Shown: positions 36,442 to 44,900, numbered from the stretch's first letter. The stretch is DNA of 64,000 bases from Clostridia bacterium (GCA_035561135.1 DATMYA010000022.1:1-64000), one strand, 5' to 3'. Program-made: numbers and translations. The notes: generated from the sequence alone by a model not told the origin.

Positions 36442-37461
36442 ATGGCACGAAGGAAAAAATACACAGCGGTTGAAAAGACGGGGCAGGTGCGCGCCGCCCA
36501 TGTAGCAGGCCAGGGAGATGTCGTCTACAGAGGATTCCAGTGCCTGAACAGCAAATGCGAGGAATACATATTCAAGAAGGAGGACGAACTCCTAAACGGT
36601 TTCGAATTCGCCTGCCCAAAATGCGGTTTTGAGTTTCAGTCCGGCGAGTCGGTGAAATTCTACGATTACAAGCTCGTCAAATTGCCGAAAAAGGAGGTCT
36701 TAAAGAAAGGCAGCTTCGAGGTCCTCCATGACGACTATGTTGAGGAATCGCAACGATACAAGTACTGCATTATCTGCAATACGATGAAGCCGCTGTTGTC
36801 GTTCGGCGCGCACGAGTCGCGCAAGTCGAAGCATCAAGGTGAGTGTGCAAGTTGCAAGACCCAGTACAACACCATAAAGAACTCGACGCGAACGCCCGAC
36901 CAGCATCGCGAGGCAGCGCAGAACCGTCGGCTGCTGGTTGAAATGGCAGGGATAGGCAAGCTGGACAGCAAGGCAATTTCCGAGCGCTTCAAGCAAAAGT
37001 GTTTCAAGTGCGGCGTTACGCTTGAGAAAGTGTCCGACGCGAATATCGACCATACGCTTCCCGTTTATTATCTGTGGCCCGCCACGACGGGGTCGGCGAC
37101 TCTGCTTTGCAAAAAGCACAACGGCCAAAAGCTCCGAAAGTGGCCATCGAAGTTCTACGGCAAGGAAGAACTGAAACGTCTCGCGGTGTTGACCGGCATA
37201 AAGCTGGAAATACTGGAGGGAAAGCCATTTTACAACCCCGATGCCATAGAGAGGCTAAAAACGCCTGATGCCGTTGACAAACTGCTCACGAAATACGCGA
37301 AATACAAAACGGAGCTGCAGAAGCTCCGAAATCGGCTGAAATTGGAAGCAGGCGTGGACATCTTCGCAGTAGCTTCGCAACTTTCGCCCGACTGGGTCAC
37401 AGAAGCGGACAAAATGACGAGCGCAGCAAAGGGCAAGGCCGCCAAGGGCGGAACTGATTAG
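36442..37461 (+). CDS. HNH endonuclease with N-terminal zinc ribbons
   Basis: 339 residues. The N-terminus has a Cys4 ribbon (CLNSKC, then CPKC at ~36-60) and a second cluster (CIICN, then CASC). The centre is an HNH domain: CFKCGV, then NIDHTLPVYY with the catalytic DH, and LLCKKHNGQK. The C-terminus is Lys-rich. It is divergent from the REase gene with a 118-base promoter gap and is followed 12 bases later by mrr. Likely a restriction enzyme acting on foreign or modified DNA. Confidence 0.78.
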   Translation: MARRKKYTAVEKTGQVRAAHVAGQGDVVYRGFQCLNSKCEEYIFKKEDELLNGFEFACPKCGFEFQSGESVKFYDYKLVKLPKKEVLKKGSFEVLHDDYVEESQRYKYCIICNTMKPLLSFGAHESRKSKHQGECASCKTQYNTIKNSTRTPDQHREAAQNRRLLVEMAGIGKLDSKAISERFKQKCFKCGVTLEKVSDANIDHTLPVYYLWPATTGSATLLCKKHNGQKLRKWPSKFYGKEELKRLAVLTGIKLEILEGKPFYNPDAIERLKTPDAVDKLLTKYAKYKTELQKLRNRLKLEAGVDIFAVASQLSPDWVTEADKMTSAAKGKAAKGGTD

Positions 37462-37473
37462 CGCGGGGGGCTG

Positions 37474-38406
37474 ATGGCTATTCCTAGTTTGTTCGATATA
37501 ACGCTTCCGATGTTGAAGTTGCTCGCCGACGGTAGCACTCACGCATTAAAGGAATTGGGCGACACACTAGCTAATCAATTCGGATTGACTGAAGCGGATT
37601 TATCTGAGCGAATCCCGAGCGGGATGCCAAAGTTCAAGAATCGGCTGGGTTGGGCGCGTTCGGAGCTTAGGTTGGCTGGATTGGTAGAACTTCCGAAGCC
37701 GAAGCATTTGCGCATCACAGACCGTGGGCGGGAGGTTCTGCGGTCAAATCCTGTGCGCTTAGACCGTTCCTTCTTCATGCGGTATCCCGATTACGCTGAA
37801 GCGGTATCAGGTCGAGAAAATCGCACCGAACAGACCTCCGTCGCTGTCGCTGTCGCACCAACCTCCGTTTCTCTCGATGCAGCTCCGGAAGAGGTTCTGG
37901 AAAGTTCATTCAGCAACATTCAGCATCGTATCGAGTCCGAGCTCCTAGACAAGGTAAAAACATGCAGCCCCGCTTTCTTCGAGAAGCTCGTCATCGACCT
38001 TCTTCACAGGATGGGATACGGCAAGTTCAGAGACGGAGCGGCGATTGTCACCGGAAAGCCGGGTGATGAAGGAATTGACGGAGTTATAAGCGAAGACCCG
38101 CTTGGCCTAGACCTTGTCCATGTTCAGGCGAAGCGGTGGGAAAACCCGGTTGGCCGACCAGATGTGCAGTTGTTTGTAGGCGCACTGCAGGGGAAGCAGG
38201 CCCGAAAAGGCGTATTCATTACCACCTCGTCTTATAACGAAAATGCACGCGATTACGTTAGGACTGTAGGGGTGAAAATCGCTCTGATTGATGGGCAAAA
38301 GTTGGCTCACCTTATGTACGAGCACAACGTCGGCGTCAGTGACCGGAGAACGCTTGTACTCAAATCCGTGGACTCCGACTACTTCTTGGAGGACCAAGAG
38401 GATTGA
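37474..38406 (+). CDS. mrr: Mrr-type restriction endonuclease
   Basis: 310 residues with the full Mrr layout: an N-terminal winged-helix Mrr_N domain (residues 1-95, FKNRLGWARSELRLAGL), a linker, and the catalytic domain with FFEKLVIDLLHRMGYG, GDEGIDGVI (catalytic Asp) and VHVQAKRW (QxK). Mrr enzymes cut methylated DNA (type IV). Its stop overlaps the next start (ATGA), and the HNH gene lies 12 bases upstream, so the three form an operon. Confidence 0.9.
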   Translation: MAIPSLFDITLPMLKLLADGSTHALKELGDTLANQFGLTEADLSERIPSGMPKFKNRLGWARSELRLAGLVELPKPKHLRITDRGREVLRSNPVRLDRSFFMRYPDYAEAVSGRENRTEQTSVAVAVAPTSVSLDAAPEEVLESSFSNIQHRIESELLDKVKTCSPAFFEKLVIDLLHRMGYGKFRDGAAIVTGKPGDEGIDGVISEDPLGLDLVHVQAKRWENPVGRPDVQLFVGALQGKQARKGVFITTSSYNENARDYVRTVGVKIALIDGQKLAHLMYEHNVGVSDRRTLVLKSVDSDYFLEDQED

Positions 38407-39011
38407 TGACGGGAAGGGCCATGCCCGCGCAGCACAAATTTTACGGGTACAAGATGACGGACGACACGGGGTTTGCGCCGTGTGCGTCGGGCCAGTACCT
38501 CTCGTTGGCCTGTTGTATGACTAGCATCAGGGGTCGTGCGCCACTTGGCTCGTGGGTCGCAGGTTTCGGCGGTAAACAATTCGGCAACGGGCATCTCATT
38601 TACCTGATGCAGGTCAATGAGGTCATGACTTTCGACCAGTATTTCAGGGAAAAGCGATTCCGAGACCGTCTCGATAATGTGTATTACAAAGAGAATGGCG
38701 TGTATCGTCAGATTACCTCCGCCCGTGCGCACAGAACCGCTCGCGAGCAGGAGCACGACGTTTCTGTTGACCGTGTTTTGGTTGCTAGTAGATTTGTATA
38801 TTTCGGCAATCGGCCCATACACGTGCCGCAACAGTTCGCACCTCTCGTCCCGCACCATCGGAACTACTGTGTCAATGATGGCGAAAAAACCTCTGAGTTT
38901 GCGGCGTGGGCCTTCACGCATGGAAGTGGTTGTCTCAGCGTCCCGCACCAGCCGTTACCCCCACTTCCGGATGCTCTTATCCATATTCAGGGCGTAGGCT
39001 TAGCGCATTGA
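38403..39011 (+). CDS. Nucleotide-modification-associated (Nmad2-like) protein
   Basis: 202 residues; a second start at 38421 with GGAAGG before it is equally likely. The pattern KFYGYKMTDDTGFAPC, LSLACCMTSIR, GSWVAGFGG and FVYFGNRPI matches, from memory, the Nmad2 family predicted to work with DNA base hypermodification. Two Cys-containing motifs are near the N-terminus. Translationally coupled to mrr, which suggests either protection or sensing of modified bases. Confidence 0.6.
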   Translation: MMTGRAMPAQHKFYGYKMTDDTGFAPCASGQYLSLACCMTSIRGRAPLGSWVAGFGGKQFGNGHLIYLMQVNEVMTFDQYFREKRFRDRLDNVYYKENGVYRQITSARAHRTAREQEHDVSVDRVLVASRFVYFGNRPIHVPQQFAPLVPHHRNYCVNDGEKTSEFAAWAFTHGSGCLSVPHQPLPPLPDALIHIQGVGLAH

Positions 39012-39199
39012 TGTTCCGCAACGTGTTGTGAACGCATCGTGGGCATGGAATTGATGATTTATGCCGTACTGCTTCCCGGACTGCCTCGCTGAGTTAACTG
39101 GCGATTTCCGCGAAATACGTGGGTGTGCATTTCGGGAGTGCGAACTCAGTACGGAATCGCCGCGTGCCCGCGAGAGTTGAAACGGGGGCGCGCGTATTC

Positions 39200-40351
39200 A
39201 TGCCTGCTTGGAACCGAGAGCAACTCTACGCAGAAGTGTGGGAGCAACCACTCCTCAAAGTTGCCGCGAAATACCACATCTCTGACGTGATGCTTGGGAA
39301 GGTCTGCCGAACCCTCCGCATTCCACTGCCTGGGCGTGGGTATTGGGCGAGAAAGGCCGCAGGTCAGAGATTAACGCGGCCTCCGCTGCCAAAAGCAAAG
39401 AATCTTCCAACATTGACGTATGTCGAGCGTACTGAAGCCATGACTACTCACGCCAAAGAGCCAACACCTCCCCAGCCTGAGCCAACTGATAGAGAATACC
39501 TCGCAATCAAGGACTTCGAATCAAAGCCGTGGTCTTGGCCAGCGGACGTGCCAAGGCACAAGCTGGTCGTCAGTACTGAAAAGAGTCTCAAACGGGGTAC
39601 GGTTGACGACAAAGGTCGGTTGCAACGCCATTGGCAGGCCGGGCCGTGCCTTGACGTACACGTATCGAATGCTCAATTGGAGCGAGCACTCGGATTGATG
39701 AACGCCGTCATCCGAACGCTCGAATCCGAGAAGTGTCCCATATCCGTTGAGCACGGAAAGCACGGAACAACAGCACTTATCTTCGCCCAACGCATCTCGT
39801 TTTCCGTGGTGGAGAGGTACAAGGAAAAGAGTCGGCACGTTGTTCAGGAATCTCCCAATTGGACTCGTAACGCTACCGAATACCAACCATCAGGCGAACT
39901 CGAATTCCGGGTCGATGAAGAGCACTGGCAAGGAATTCGGTTCCATGACCGAAAGAAACGAAAACTCGAACAGGCGATTCCAGAAATCGTGAGCGCCATG
40001 ATGCGGGCGGCTCGTGACTGCATCCTGAGGGCGGAGCAACAGCGATTAGCTGCTATCGAACAAAGGAAACGAGAAATCGAACGGCTGGAGCTTTCAAAGC
40101 AGATTGCGGAAGAGGAGAAGAAGGTACAAGAGCTTGAGCAATGGACTAGCCGTTGGGTGCAGGCACGAAACATGCGGGAGTTCATAACGGCGTTGCAGTC
40201 CTACTGGAAGCAGCAAGGTGTTGACCTGTCCGACGGCTCGGAGAAGGCGAACCGGCTCAAATGGATGTTTGAGCAGGCAGACCGAATTGACCCGCTGGTA
40301 GCCAGTCCGCCGATAATTGACTGTAAAGGCGAGCTGAATCGGTATTGGTAA
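39200..40351 (+). CDS. Hypothetical DNA-binding protein with coiled coil
   Basis: 383 residues from ATG 39200. The N-terminal region (LYAEVWEQPLLKVAAKYHIS, then GKVCRTLRIPLPGRGYW) is a helix-turn-helix seen in proteins of defence islands. Residues ~290-330 form a charged coiled coil (EQRKREIERLELSKQIAEE). The middle is unassigned alpha/beta. It follows the restriction operon on the same strand after a 188-base gap. Role unknown. Confidence 0.65.
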   Translation: MPAWNREQLYAEVWEQPLLKVAAKYHISDVMLGKVCRTLRIPLPGRGYWARKAAGQRLTRPPLPKAKNLPTLTYVERTEAMTTHAKEPTPPQPEPTDREYLAIKDFESKPWSWPADVPRHKLVVSTEKSLKRGTVDDKGRLQRHWQAGPCLDVHVSNAQLERALGLMNAVIRTLESEKCPISVEHGKHGTTALIFAQRISFSVVERYKEKSRHVVQESPNWTRNATEYQPSGELEFRVDEEHWQGIRFHDRKKRKLEQAIPEIVSAMMRAARDCILRAEQQRLAAIEQRKREIERLELSKQIAEEEKKVQELEQWTSRWVQARNMREFITALQSYWKQQGVDLSDGSEKANRLKWMFEQADRIDPLVASPPIIDCKGELNRYW

Positions 40352-40355
40352 AACG

Positions 40356-41231
40356 CTATTGGGGCTGTGAAAGCGGGTGTTTCAGGAACTGGAAGATTTT
40401 ATAGCTGTTTGTAAAGACTTCAGTGGCGAAGTGCCACGCTGGTTGCTCGTCACGGTCAATCGTGAGTTCGCGCTCAACGACACTGCTCAGAGGCCACCCG
40501 CTCCGAACGCCAAAAATATCTTCCGATTTGCATTTTCCGCCCGTTACCTGCACTGCCGAAAAATACAATCGCCTGAAGCTTGGCGACGTGACCGTGTATT
40601 GGACCCGATACTCGTCATCCTCGATAAACCCGTCTTCCTCTTTGTGAGGCACGCGTTGGAAAACGATGAGCGCGCATGGTTCCACGTGCAGTTCAGTAAA
40701 TCTGCGCAGACTTGCCTCATACGAAGCACCAAAACTAGGCGCGAGTTCTAGTACGGTCCGCAGCGATGTTGGAAGGCTGAGAGCCTGCTCAGTGAAAAGT
40801 TTTCCTTGGAACAGGAGGTCGGCAGCGAACTGATTCGCTTCTCTCTCCATCCGCGCTTTTGTCCACCAACTCAGAGTTTGGTCGGTGTCTATAAACAGGT
40901 TTTCGAAGTGGTCGGGCAGGACGCAGTGCGCGATTTCGTGGAAGATGCTGAATCTAGTGCGTTGCTCTCCCATACCTGATTGGGTCGCAACGACCTTTTC
41001 ATCAAGATGCAACGCAGCACGAAGGTCACCAGCGGGTGCAGCATCCTTGCTAACGAAGGGAACCTCGCTCATGAAATCGAAGCTGAGTTGCTGAAGACCC
41101 AAGAACGAAAGTAGCTTCTTCTCGTTCGTGGGCAACAATCCCGCAGTACCCGCCTCAACGAGTAGCGTTTCCAGAATTTCTTGCGAGCCAATGTCCTCGT
41201 GAGGATTGCTCGCGGTGTGGAGCTTAGCCAT
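40356..41231 (-). CDS. ImmA/IrrE-type metallopeptidase (CapP-like)
   Basis: 291 residues with the zinc-peptidase signature FHEIAHCVLP (HExxH) near 97-106 and a downstream Glu in REANQFAADLLF. Such enzymes cleave a partner XRE repressor, usually after DNA damage. The gene overlaps the XRE gene upstream by eight bases. This pairing matches ImmR/ImmA of mobile elements and CapH/CapP that control CBASS operons. Its neighbour on the other strand is the E2-like operon, the likely target of control. Confidence 0.82.
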   Translation of the reverse strand: MAKLHTASNPHEDIGSQEILETLLVEAGTAGLLPTNEKKLLSFLGLQQLSFDFMSEVPFVSKDAAPAGDLRAALHLDEKVVATQSGMGEQRTRFSIFHEIAHCVLPDHFENLFIDTDQTLSWWTKARMEREANQFAADLLFQGKLFTEQALSLPTSLRTVLELAPSFGASYEASLRRFTELHVEPCALIVFQRVPHKEEDGFIEDDEYRVQYTVTSPSFRRLYFSAVQVTGGKCKSEDIFGVRSGWPLSSVVERELTIDRDEQPAWHFATEVFTNSYKIFQFLKHPLSQPQ

Positions 41232-41574
41232 TCTTCTTCTGCTTTATCGTGTCCGCCACCCGGCGCTTAAACTCCTCAGAAAAATCAGGAGGTGCGAAAG
41301 TTGCAATCGTGTCCTTCACCGCTGCACTGCGAACATGCTGCAGCCACGCCTTCGCTGCGTCGGTAGGCTTCATTTCTGAAGTCGATGAAGAATAGAAATA
41401 AGTTAAGGGCACACCGTAGTAGTCAGCGAGCTTCTTGAGCACCGGCCCACGTGGCAGGTTTTCTTGGTTTTCCAGCGTGGAAAGTGTCGTGATAGGCATC
41501 TGCAGGTCGTTCGCGACCTGCTTCTGAGTACGGTTACCCCGAAGGCGACGGAGAAGGTCTCCGAACCCCGCCAT
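41224..41574 (-). CDS. XRE-family repressor (CapH-like)
   Basis: About 116 residues from ATG 41574. The HTH is LRGNRTQKQVANDLQMPITT with recognition helix TTLSTLENQ. The C-terminal half (DAAKAWLQHVRS) would bind the peptidase or dimerise. A frame extension to 41631 is rejected because it would place a palindromic operator (41595-41609) inside the gene. Expected to repress its own promoter and that of the divergent operon. Confidence 0.78.
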   Translation of the reverse strand: MAGFGDLLRRLRGNRTQKQVANDLQMPITTLSTLENQENLPRGPVLKKLADYYGVPLTYFYSSSTSEMKPTDAAKAWLQHVRSAAVKDTIATFAPPDFSEEFKRRVADTIKQKKNG

Positions 41575-41594
41575 GACGGCCTCCCTGGTCCAGT

Positions 41595-41609
41595 ACGAAA
41601 ATTTCGTAA
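41595..41609. promoter_or_regulatory. Operator-like palindrome 1
   Basis: TACGAAAATTTCGTA, 7-bp arms around one base, 21 bases before the XRE start. A related 15-mer lies at 41701-41715 in the same divergent promoter region. Probable repressor binding site. Confidence 0.5.
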
Positions 41610-41700
41610 TGCCGAAGTAAGATTCTGCCATATCCAGAGAACATTGTGCAGAAAAATATTGCGCCTGTTTTCATGAACATACGAGCTTTTCCACAGCAAG

Positions 41701-41715
41701 TACGAGATTTCCGTA
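41701..41715. promoter_or_regulatory. Operator-like palindrome 2
   Basis: TACGAGATTTCCGTA, an imperfect version of the 41595 site, about 90 bases before the first gene of the E2-like operon. Sharing of the motif suggests one regulator controls both directions. Confidence 0.45.
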
Positions 41716-41803
41716 TTGCGCCTTAACACTCTCCGTAGTACAAACCATCCAGCAACATACCTTCGGGCACGTTGCAATTCACGAAGACGACAGGGGTAAC
41801 ACG

Positions 41804-41953
41804 ATGGCAGAGCAGGATAGCAAGCAACACGACAATTCGCACGGAAACAGTGAGGAACACCGCAAGGATGACGAGCACCGTCCACCGAACCGTCCGCCCG
41901 ACACACCGCCGGGGCGCGATGTCCGTCCGCGTGGGTCGCACGGTGACTGCTAA
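41804..41953 (+). CDS. 49-residue polar protein leading the E2-like operon
   Basis: A short gene, ATG 41804 to TAA 41953, with AGGGG upstream. The product is almost wholly charged and polar, rich in His, Asp, Glu, Arg and Pro (HRPPNRPPDTPPGRD) and ends in SHGDC. It lacks the hydrophobic core of a beta-grasp fold, so it is not an obvious ubiquitin-like protein. It ends 12 bases before the E2-like gene and is probably in its operon. It could be a disordered substrate or modifier; unknown. Confidence 0.5.
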   Translation: MAEQDSKQHDNSHGNSEEHRKDDEHRPPNRPPDTPPGRDVRPRGSHGDC

Positions 41954-41965
41954 GGGAGAGGGCAT

Positions 41966-42607
41966 ATGAATCGGCTGCAGAAGAGTATCGAACAGATGAA
42001 ACGCTACTACCCGCAGTTTCCTTATTCGGAGTACTCCGCGGGAATGGCGGTGTGCGCAGTCTGGCGTGGCTCGGTGCAGCCGATTACCCCAAGGGAGGAC
42101 ATGGAACACATCCTCGACGACATCGCCCATGAGAGAACCGTGCGAATCGTCGGTGGCAACATCGGCCATCATCCAAACTGCTCTGTCGCGCACTGCCGAC
42201 ACGACTGGATGGATAGCGTCACCGACATTAGCCAATCTTTCGAACTTGAGGTTCGTTGGGATGGGACGGCTCGCCACCCTGCGTGCTGGGTCTTGTCGCC
42301 TGCAATCCCGCCGGAGAAGCGACGCCACATGTGGGCCGACGGCTCCCTTTGTGTTTTTTATGCCTCCGAAGGTGTCTGGGATCACCGAGAAAACGATGTT
42401 GTGGACTTCATGGACCACGTCCCGATATGGTTGGCCAAATGGCAGGTCTTCAACCGCACTGGAGTGTGGATTGGTCGCGAACACTATGGAGACCCGCGCT
42501 ACCACATCAACACGATTAAGCCGAGTCAACAGTGTTGGTGTCGCTCTGGACGCAAATACGTAAAGTGCCATATGCGCGAAGACAGCATTCTTGCACTTCG
42601 AATGTAG
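41966..42607 (+). CDS. E2 ubiquitin-conjugating-like protein with SEC-C motif
   Basis: 213 residues, GGGAGAGG before the ATG. Residues 121-132 read HMWADGSLCVFY, matching the E2 pattern (HPN...G.iCL) with Cys129 as the likely thioester cysteine, followed by the prokaryotic E2 region (IWLAKWQVFNRTGVWIGREH). Residues ~190-202 are a SEC-C zinc motif (CWCRSGRKYVKCH). E2 proteins pass a ubiquitin-like modifier to a target; bacterial ones occur in CBASS and Bil-type defence. No E1, JAB or ubiquitin-like gene is adjacent. Downstream are membrane and metallo-beta-lactamase genes. Confidence 0.7.
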   Translation: MNRLQKSIEQMKRYYPQFPYSEYSAGMAVCAVWRGSVQPITPREDMEHILDDIAHERTVRIVGGNIGHHPNCSVAHCRHDWMDSVTDISQSFELEVRWDGTARHPACWVLSPAIPPEKRRHMWADGSLCVFYASEGVWDHRENDVVDFMDHVPIWLAKWQVFNRTGVWIGREHYGDPRYHINTIKPSQQCWCRSGRKYVKCHMREDSILALRM

Positions 42608-42695
42608 TTGTCGTGAATGTCTGCACCCGGGGAGCATACTTGCTGTATCCTCCCAAACAACGACGTAGAACTCTCACTTCGCCTCCGAGGGACGA

Positions 42696-43205
42696 ATGAA
42701 GGAACTACTTGAGAAGTTGACGTCATACAACATTTTCAATTGCCTGCTGCCGGGCATCGTGTTCGCCGTTCTTGCGACCAAACTCACACGGTATTCCTTT
42801 ATTCAGTCGGATATCGCCATGGGCGTGTTCGTTTATTACTTCATCGGGCTTGTGATTAGCCGATTGGGGTCGTTGATTCTTGAGCCTTTCCTAAAGGGCA
42901 TCAAGTTCGTTCGCTTCGCCAAATACGAAGAGTTCCTTAGTGCTAAGGAAAAAGACTCCACGCTGGACACTCTCTCCGAGACCAATAATTCATACCGAAC
43001 CTTCTGCGCTGTCTTTTCTTCGCTCCTTTTGCTTTCGGGCTACGAGAAGCTTGAAGCCAAGATGACGTTTTTATCCCATCGAGGTTCCTTCATCATCGTA
43101 GTGCTGTTGTTCGTGATGTTTCTCTTTGCATATAGAAAACAAACCGCCTACATAGTGAAGCGTGTGGCCAGACAGTCGGAGCGAGGAAAAGCAACGAGCG
43201 CATAG
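42696..43205 (+). CDS. Multi-pass membrane protein of the E2-like operon
   Basis: 169 residues, GAGGGA before the ATG. Hydrophobic segments at about 16-30 (CLLPGIVFAVL), 40-58 (GVFVYYFIGLVI), 100-115 (FSSLLLLSG) and 128-145 (FIIVVLLFVMFLF) suggest three or four membrane helices. The first half (YNIFNCLLPG) is a pattern I associate with defence-island membrane proteins. It could be a membrane effector. The family is not named. Confidence 0.65.
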   Translation: MKELLEKLTSYNIFNCLLPGIVFAVLATKLTRYSFIQSDIAMGVFVYYFIGLVISRLGSLILEPFLKGIKFVRFAKYEEFLSAKEKDSTLDTLSETNNSYRTFCAVFSSLLLLSGYEKLEAKMTFLSHRGSFIIVVLLFVMFLFAYRKQTAYIVKRVARQSERGKATSA

Positions 43206-43226
43206 CAGATTTCATGAGGAGAAACG

Positions 43227-44255
43227 ATGGGCTTCTTGATTGACATGATAAAGGTTGGTCAGGGTGATGCTTTTCTCATCACCATAGATTTATCGAATGG
43301 AACCGAGCGTTACGTGTTGGTTGATGCTGGGCCAGAGTCCTCAGCAGAAGAAGTGGTAAAGCACGTCAACACTTATGCACCAGCAGGTCTCGACCTCATA
43401 ATCGGAACTCACTTGCACGAGGACCATGTTGGAGGATTGCCGATGGTTCTGCAGAAATGCCGAATTAAGCAGAACGCCCCTCTCGCAATCAACATTCCTC
43501 CGGTTTTGCAGAACAGATGGTCTCCCCTCAGGAAGTCGCTTGAGGGCTATCGCAAAATAGCAAAGTTCGACAGACTAGCGAAAGCACTCGACATGGTGGA
43601 GGGCATTAACGCAGCAGCCAATAACGTGGCCAAAATCGTCTCGGTTAAGGCTGGTATGCAGTGGCCTTGCGAGAGCGTTACGCTGAAATTTCTAAGCCCC
43701 ACAGATGAATTACTCGCTTTGGCATGGGACGATGCAGATTTGCTGCCGGTTGTGCAACAGCAAATGGCGGAAAAAATCGCCGAGGCATGGCTTGAGCACC
43801 AGAATGCACTGACCGATGCTCCAAAGACCGAGCCTGAGAACGACTCAAGCGTGGTGTTTGAGCTTTTGTACAAGGGCACTTCACAGGCATTGTTCACTGG
43901 AGATGCAGGGGCTGCCGTACTCAAGGTTGTTACAAGCAAAGAAACGAAGTATCCGTTCCTCAAGGTGCCTCATCACGGCAGTGAAACTGGCTTGGACGAA
44001 GAACTAGTCAAGAGGTTTTCGGCCACTACTGCCTACATTCCAGTTGGCGATAATCAGCACGGACACCCAGACAGAGAAGTTCTGAAACTATTGAAGAAGC
44101 AGGGTTCTCATTTTTACTGTTCAGACAAGACGAAGTCTTGCAAAGGTGACTGCAGGAACCAATTCCTGACCCTATGTCACAAGCACGAAAGAGAGTTTCA
44201 CAAGGGCTGGAACAGCATAAACACAGAACCCTGTGCCCGAGTCACCTCTGTATAG
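43227..44255 (+). CDS. ComEC-like metallo-beta-lactamase-fold hydrolase
   Basis: 342 residues, AGGAG before the ATG. The metal site THLHEDHVGG is at about 60-70, with a later VPHHGSETG. A final GHPDREVL is as in ComEC C-terminal domains. There is no membrane domain, so it is cytosolic. This branch hydrolyses phosphodiester bonds in DNA or nucleotides in known cases. The C-terminus has a Cys/His cluster (CSDKTKSCKGDC). Last gene of the E2-like operon, 21 bases after the membrane gene. Confidence 0.75.
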   Translation: MGFLIDMIKVGQGDAFLITIDLSNGTERYVLVDAGPESSAEEVVKHVNTYAPAGLDLIIGTHLHEDHVGGLPMVLQKCRIKQNAPLAINIPPVLQNRWSPLRKSLEGYRKIAKFDRLAKALDMVEGINAAANNVAKIVSVKAGMQWPCESVTLKFLSPTDELLALAWDDADLLPVVQQQMAEKIAEAWLEHQNALTDAPKTEPENDSSVVFELLYKGTSQALFTGDAGAAVLKVVTSKETKYPFLKVPHHGSETGLDEELVKRFSATTAYIPVGDNQHGHPDREVLKLLKKQGSHFYCSDKTKSCKGDCRNQFLTLCHKHEREFHKGWNSINTEPCARVTSV

Positions 44256-44378
44256 TCAGTAGCTTCTTGTGCCTGAAGCTCACCCTGTGCGTTGGTCTTG
44301 TGTGGACGCTGAAGGAACAGTGAAACCAGATAGGCCATCACCGAACCTTGCCGAAGGCGTGAGCGGCCTAGCTCCTTG

Positions 44379-44400
44379 GGTCACCCACTCTAGGTCACCC
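44379..44400. repeat. Arm-site-like repeats at the right end (2 x GGTCACCC)
   Basis: GGTCACCC at 44379-44386 and 44393-44400, 14 bases apart, about 100 bases inside the distal attachment site. Same octamer as at 202-238 and 19684-19722. Confidence 0.55.
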
Positions 44401-44495
44401 ATAAGCCCAGAAATGGCATTTTTCAGTAGAAATGAGAATGGCTGGCAGAAATGTAAGTTGTTGAAGACAAATCAGAGAAGGTGTCGAGCCACGTT

Positions 44496-44540
<45 letters not shown>

Positions 44541-44565
44541 ATCTAATCCCAAGCAGCTCAGTTAA

Positions 44566-44900
44566 TTAGATCAGACGCCGGTTTTGCTGCCTGCAAGACT
44601 TGGGTCTATTTGCGTCCGACAGCACCTCTTCCACCTTCTTCATCGCCTGCTTCGCATCCGCCGGCACCGAGTGCAGGTAGATTTCCCGCGTGATCTCCGG
44701 CGACGAATGGCCCACCAGCGCCTGTACGGTTCCCAGTGGTGTTCCCACGGAGTCGTGCAAGTCACGTTGGCGTGTCTCATCCAGTGCCAGTAGATGCCTT
44801 TCAGCCCGAGTTTCGCGGCCGTCGGGAGCATTGGCGATTGAGAAGGTTGCGACGACACACACGATTCGTCGCTGCCGCGAACGCGGGGGAACTGGCCTTC
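44566..44900 (-). pseudogene. Decayed tyrosine integrase next to the tRNA site
   Basis: The minus strand shows an integrase C-terminus in several frames: RRNLLNRQ, then GLKGIYWHWMRHANVT, then LHDSVGTPLGTVQALVGHSS and EITREIYLHS with the Tyr. At least two single-base deletions break it (one after RHANVT). It is outside the present island and unlike its integrases, so it is a scar of an earlier element at the same tRNA. Confidence 0.75.

Noticed and set aside
41804..41953. The 49-residue protein as a ubiquitin-like modifier
   Set aside because: Too short and polar for a beta-grasp fold, and it ends in DC not GG; kept as an unknown small protein.
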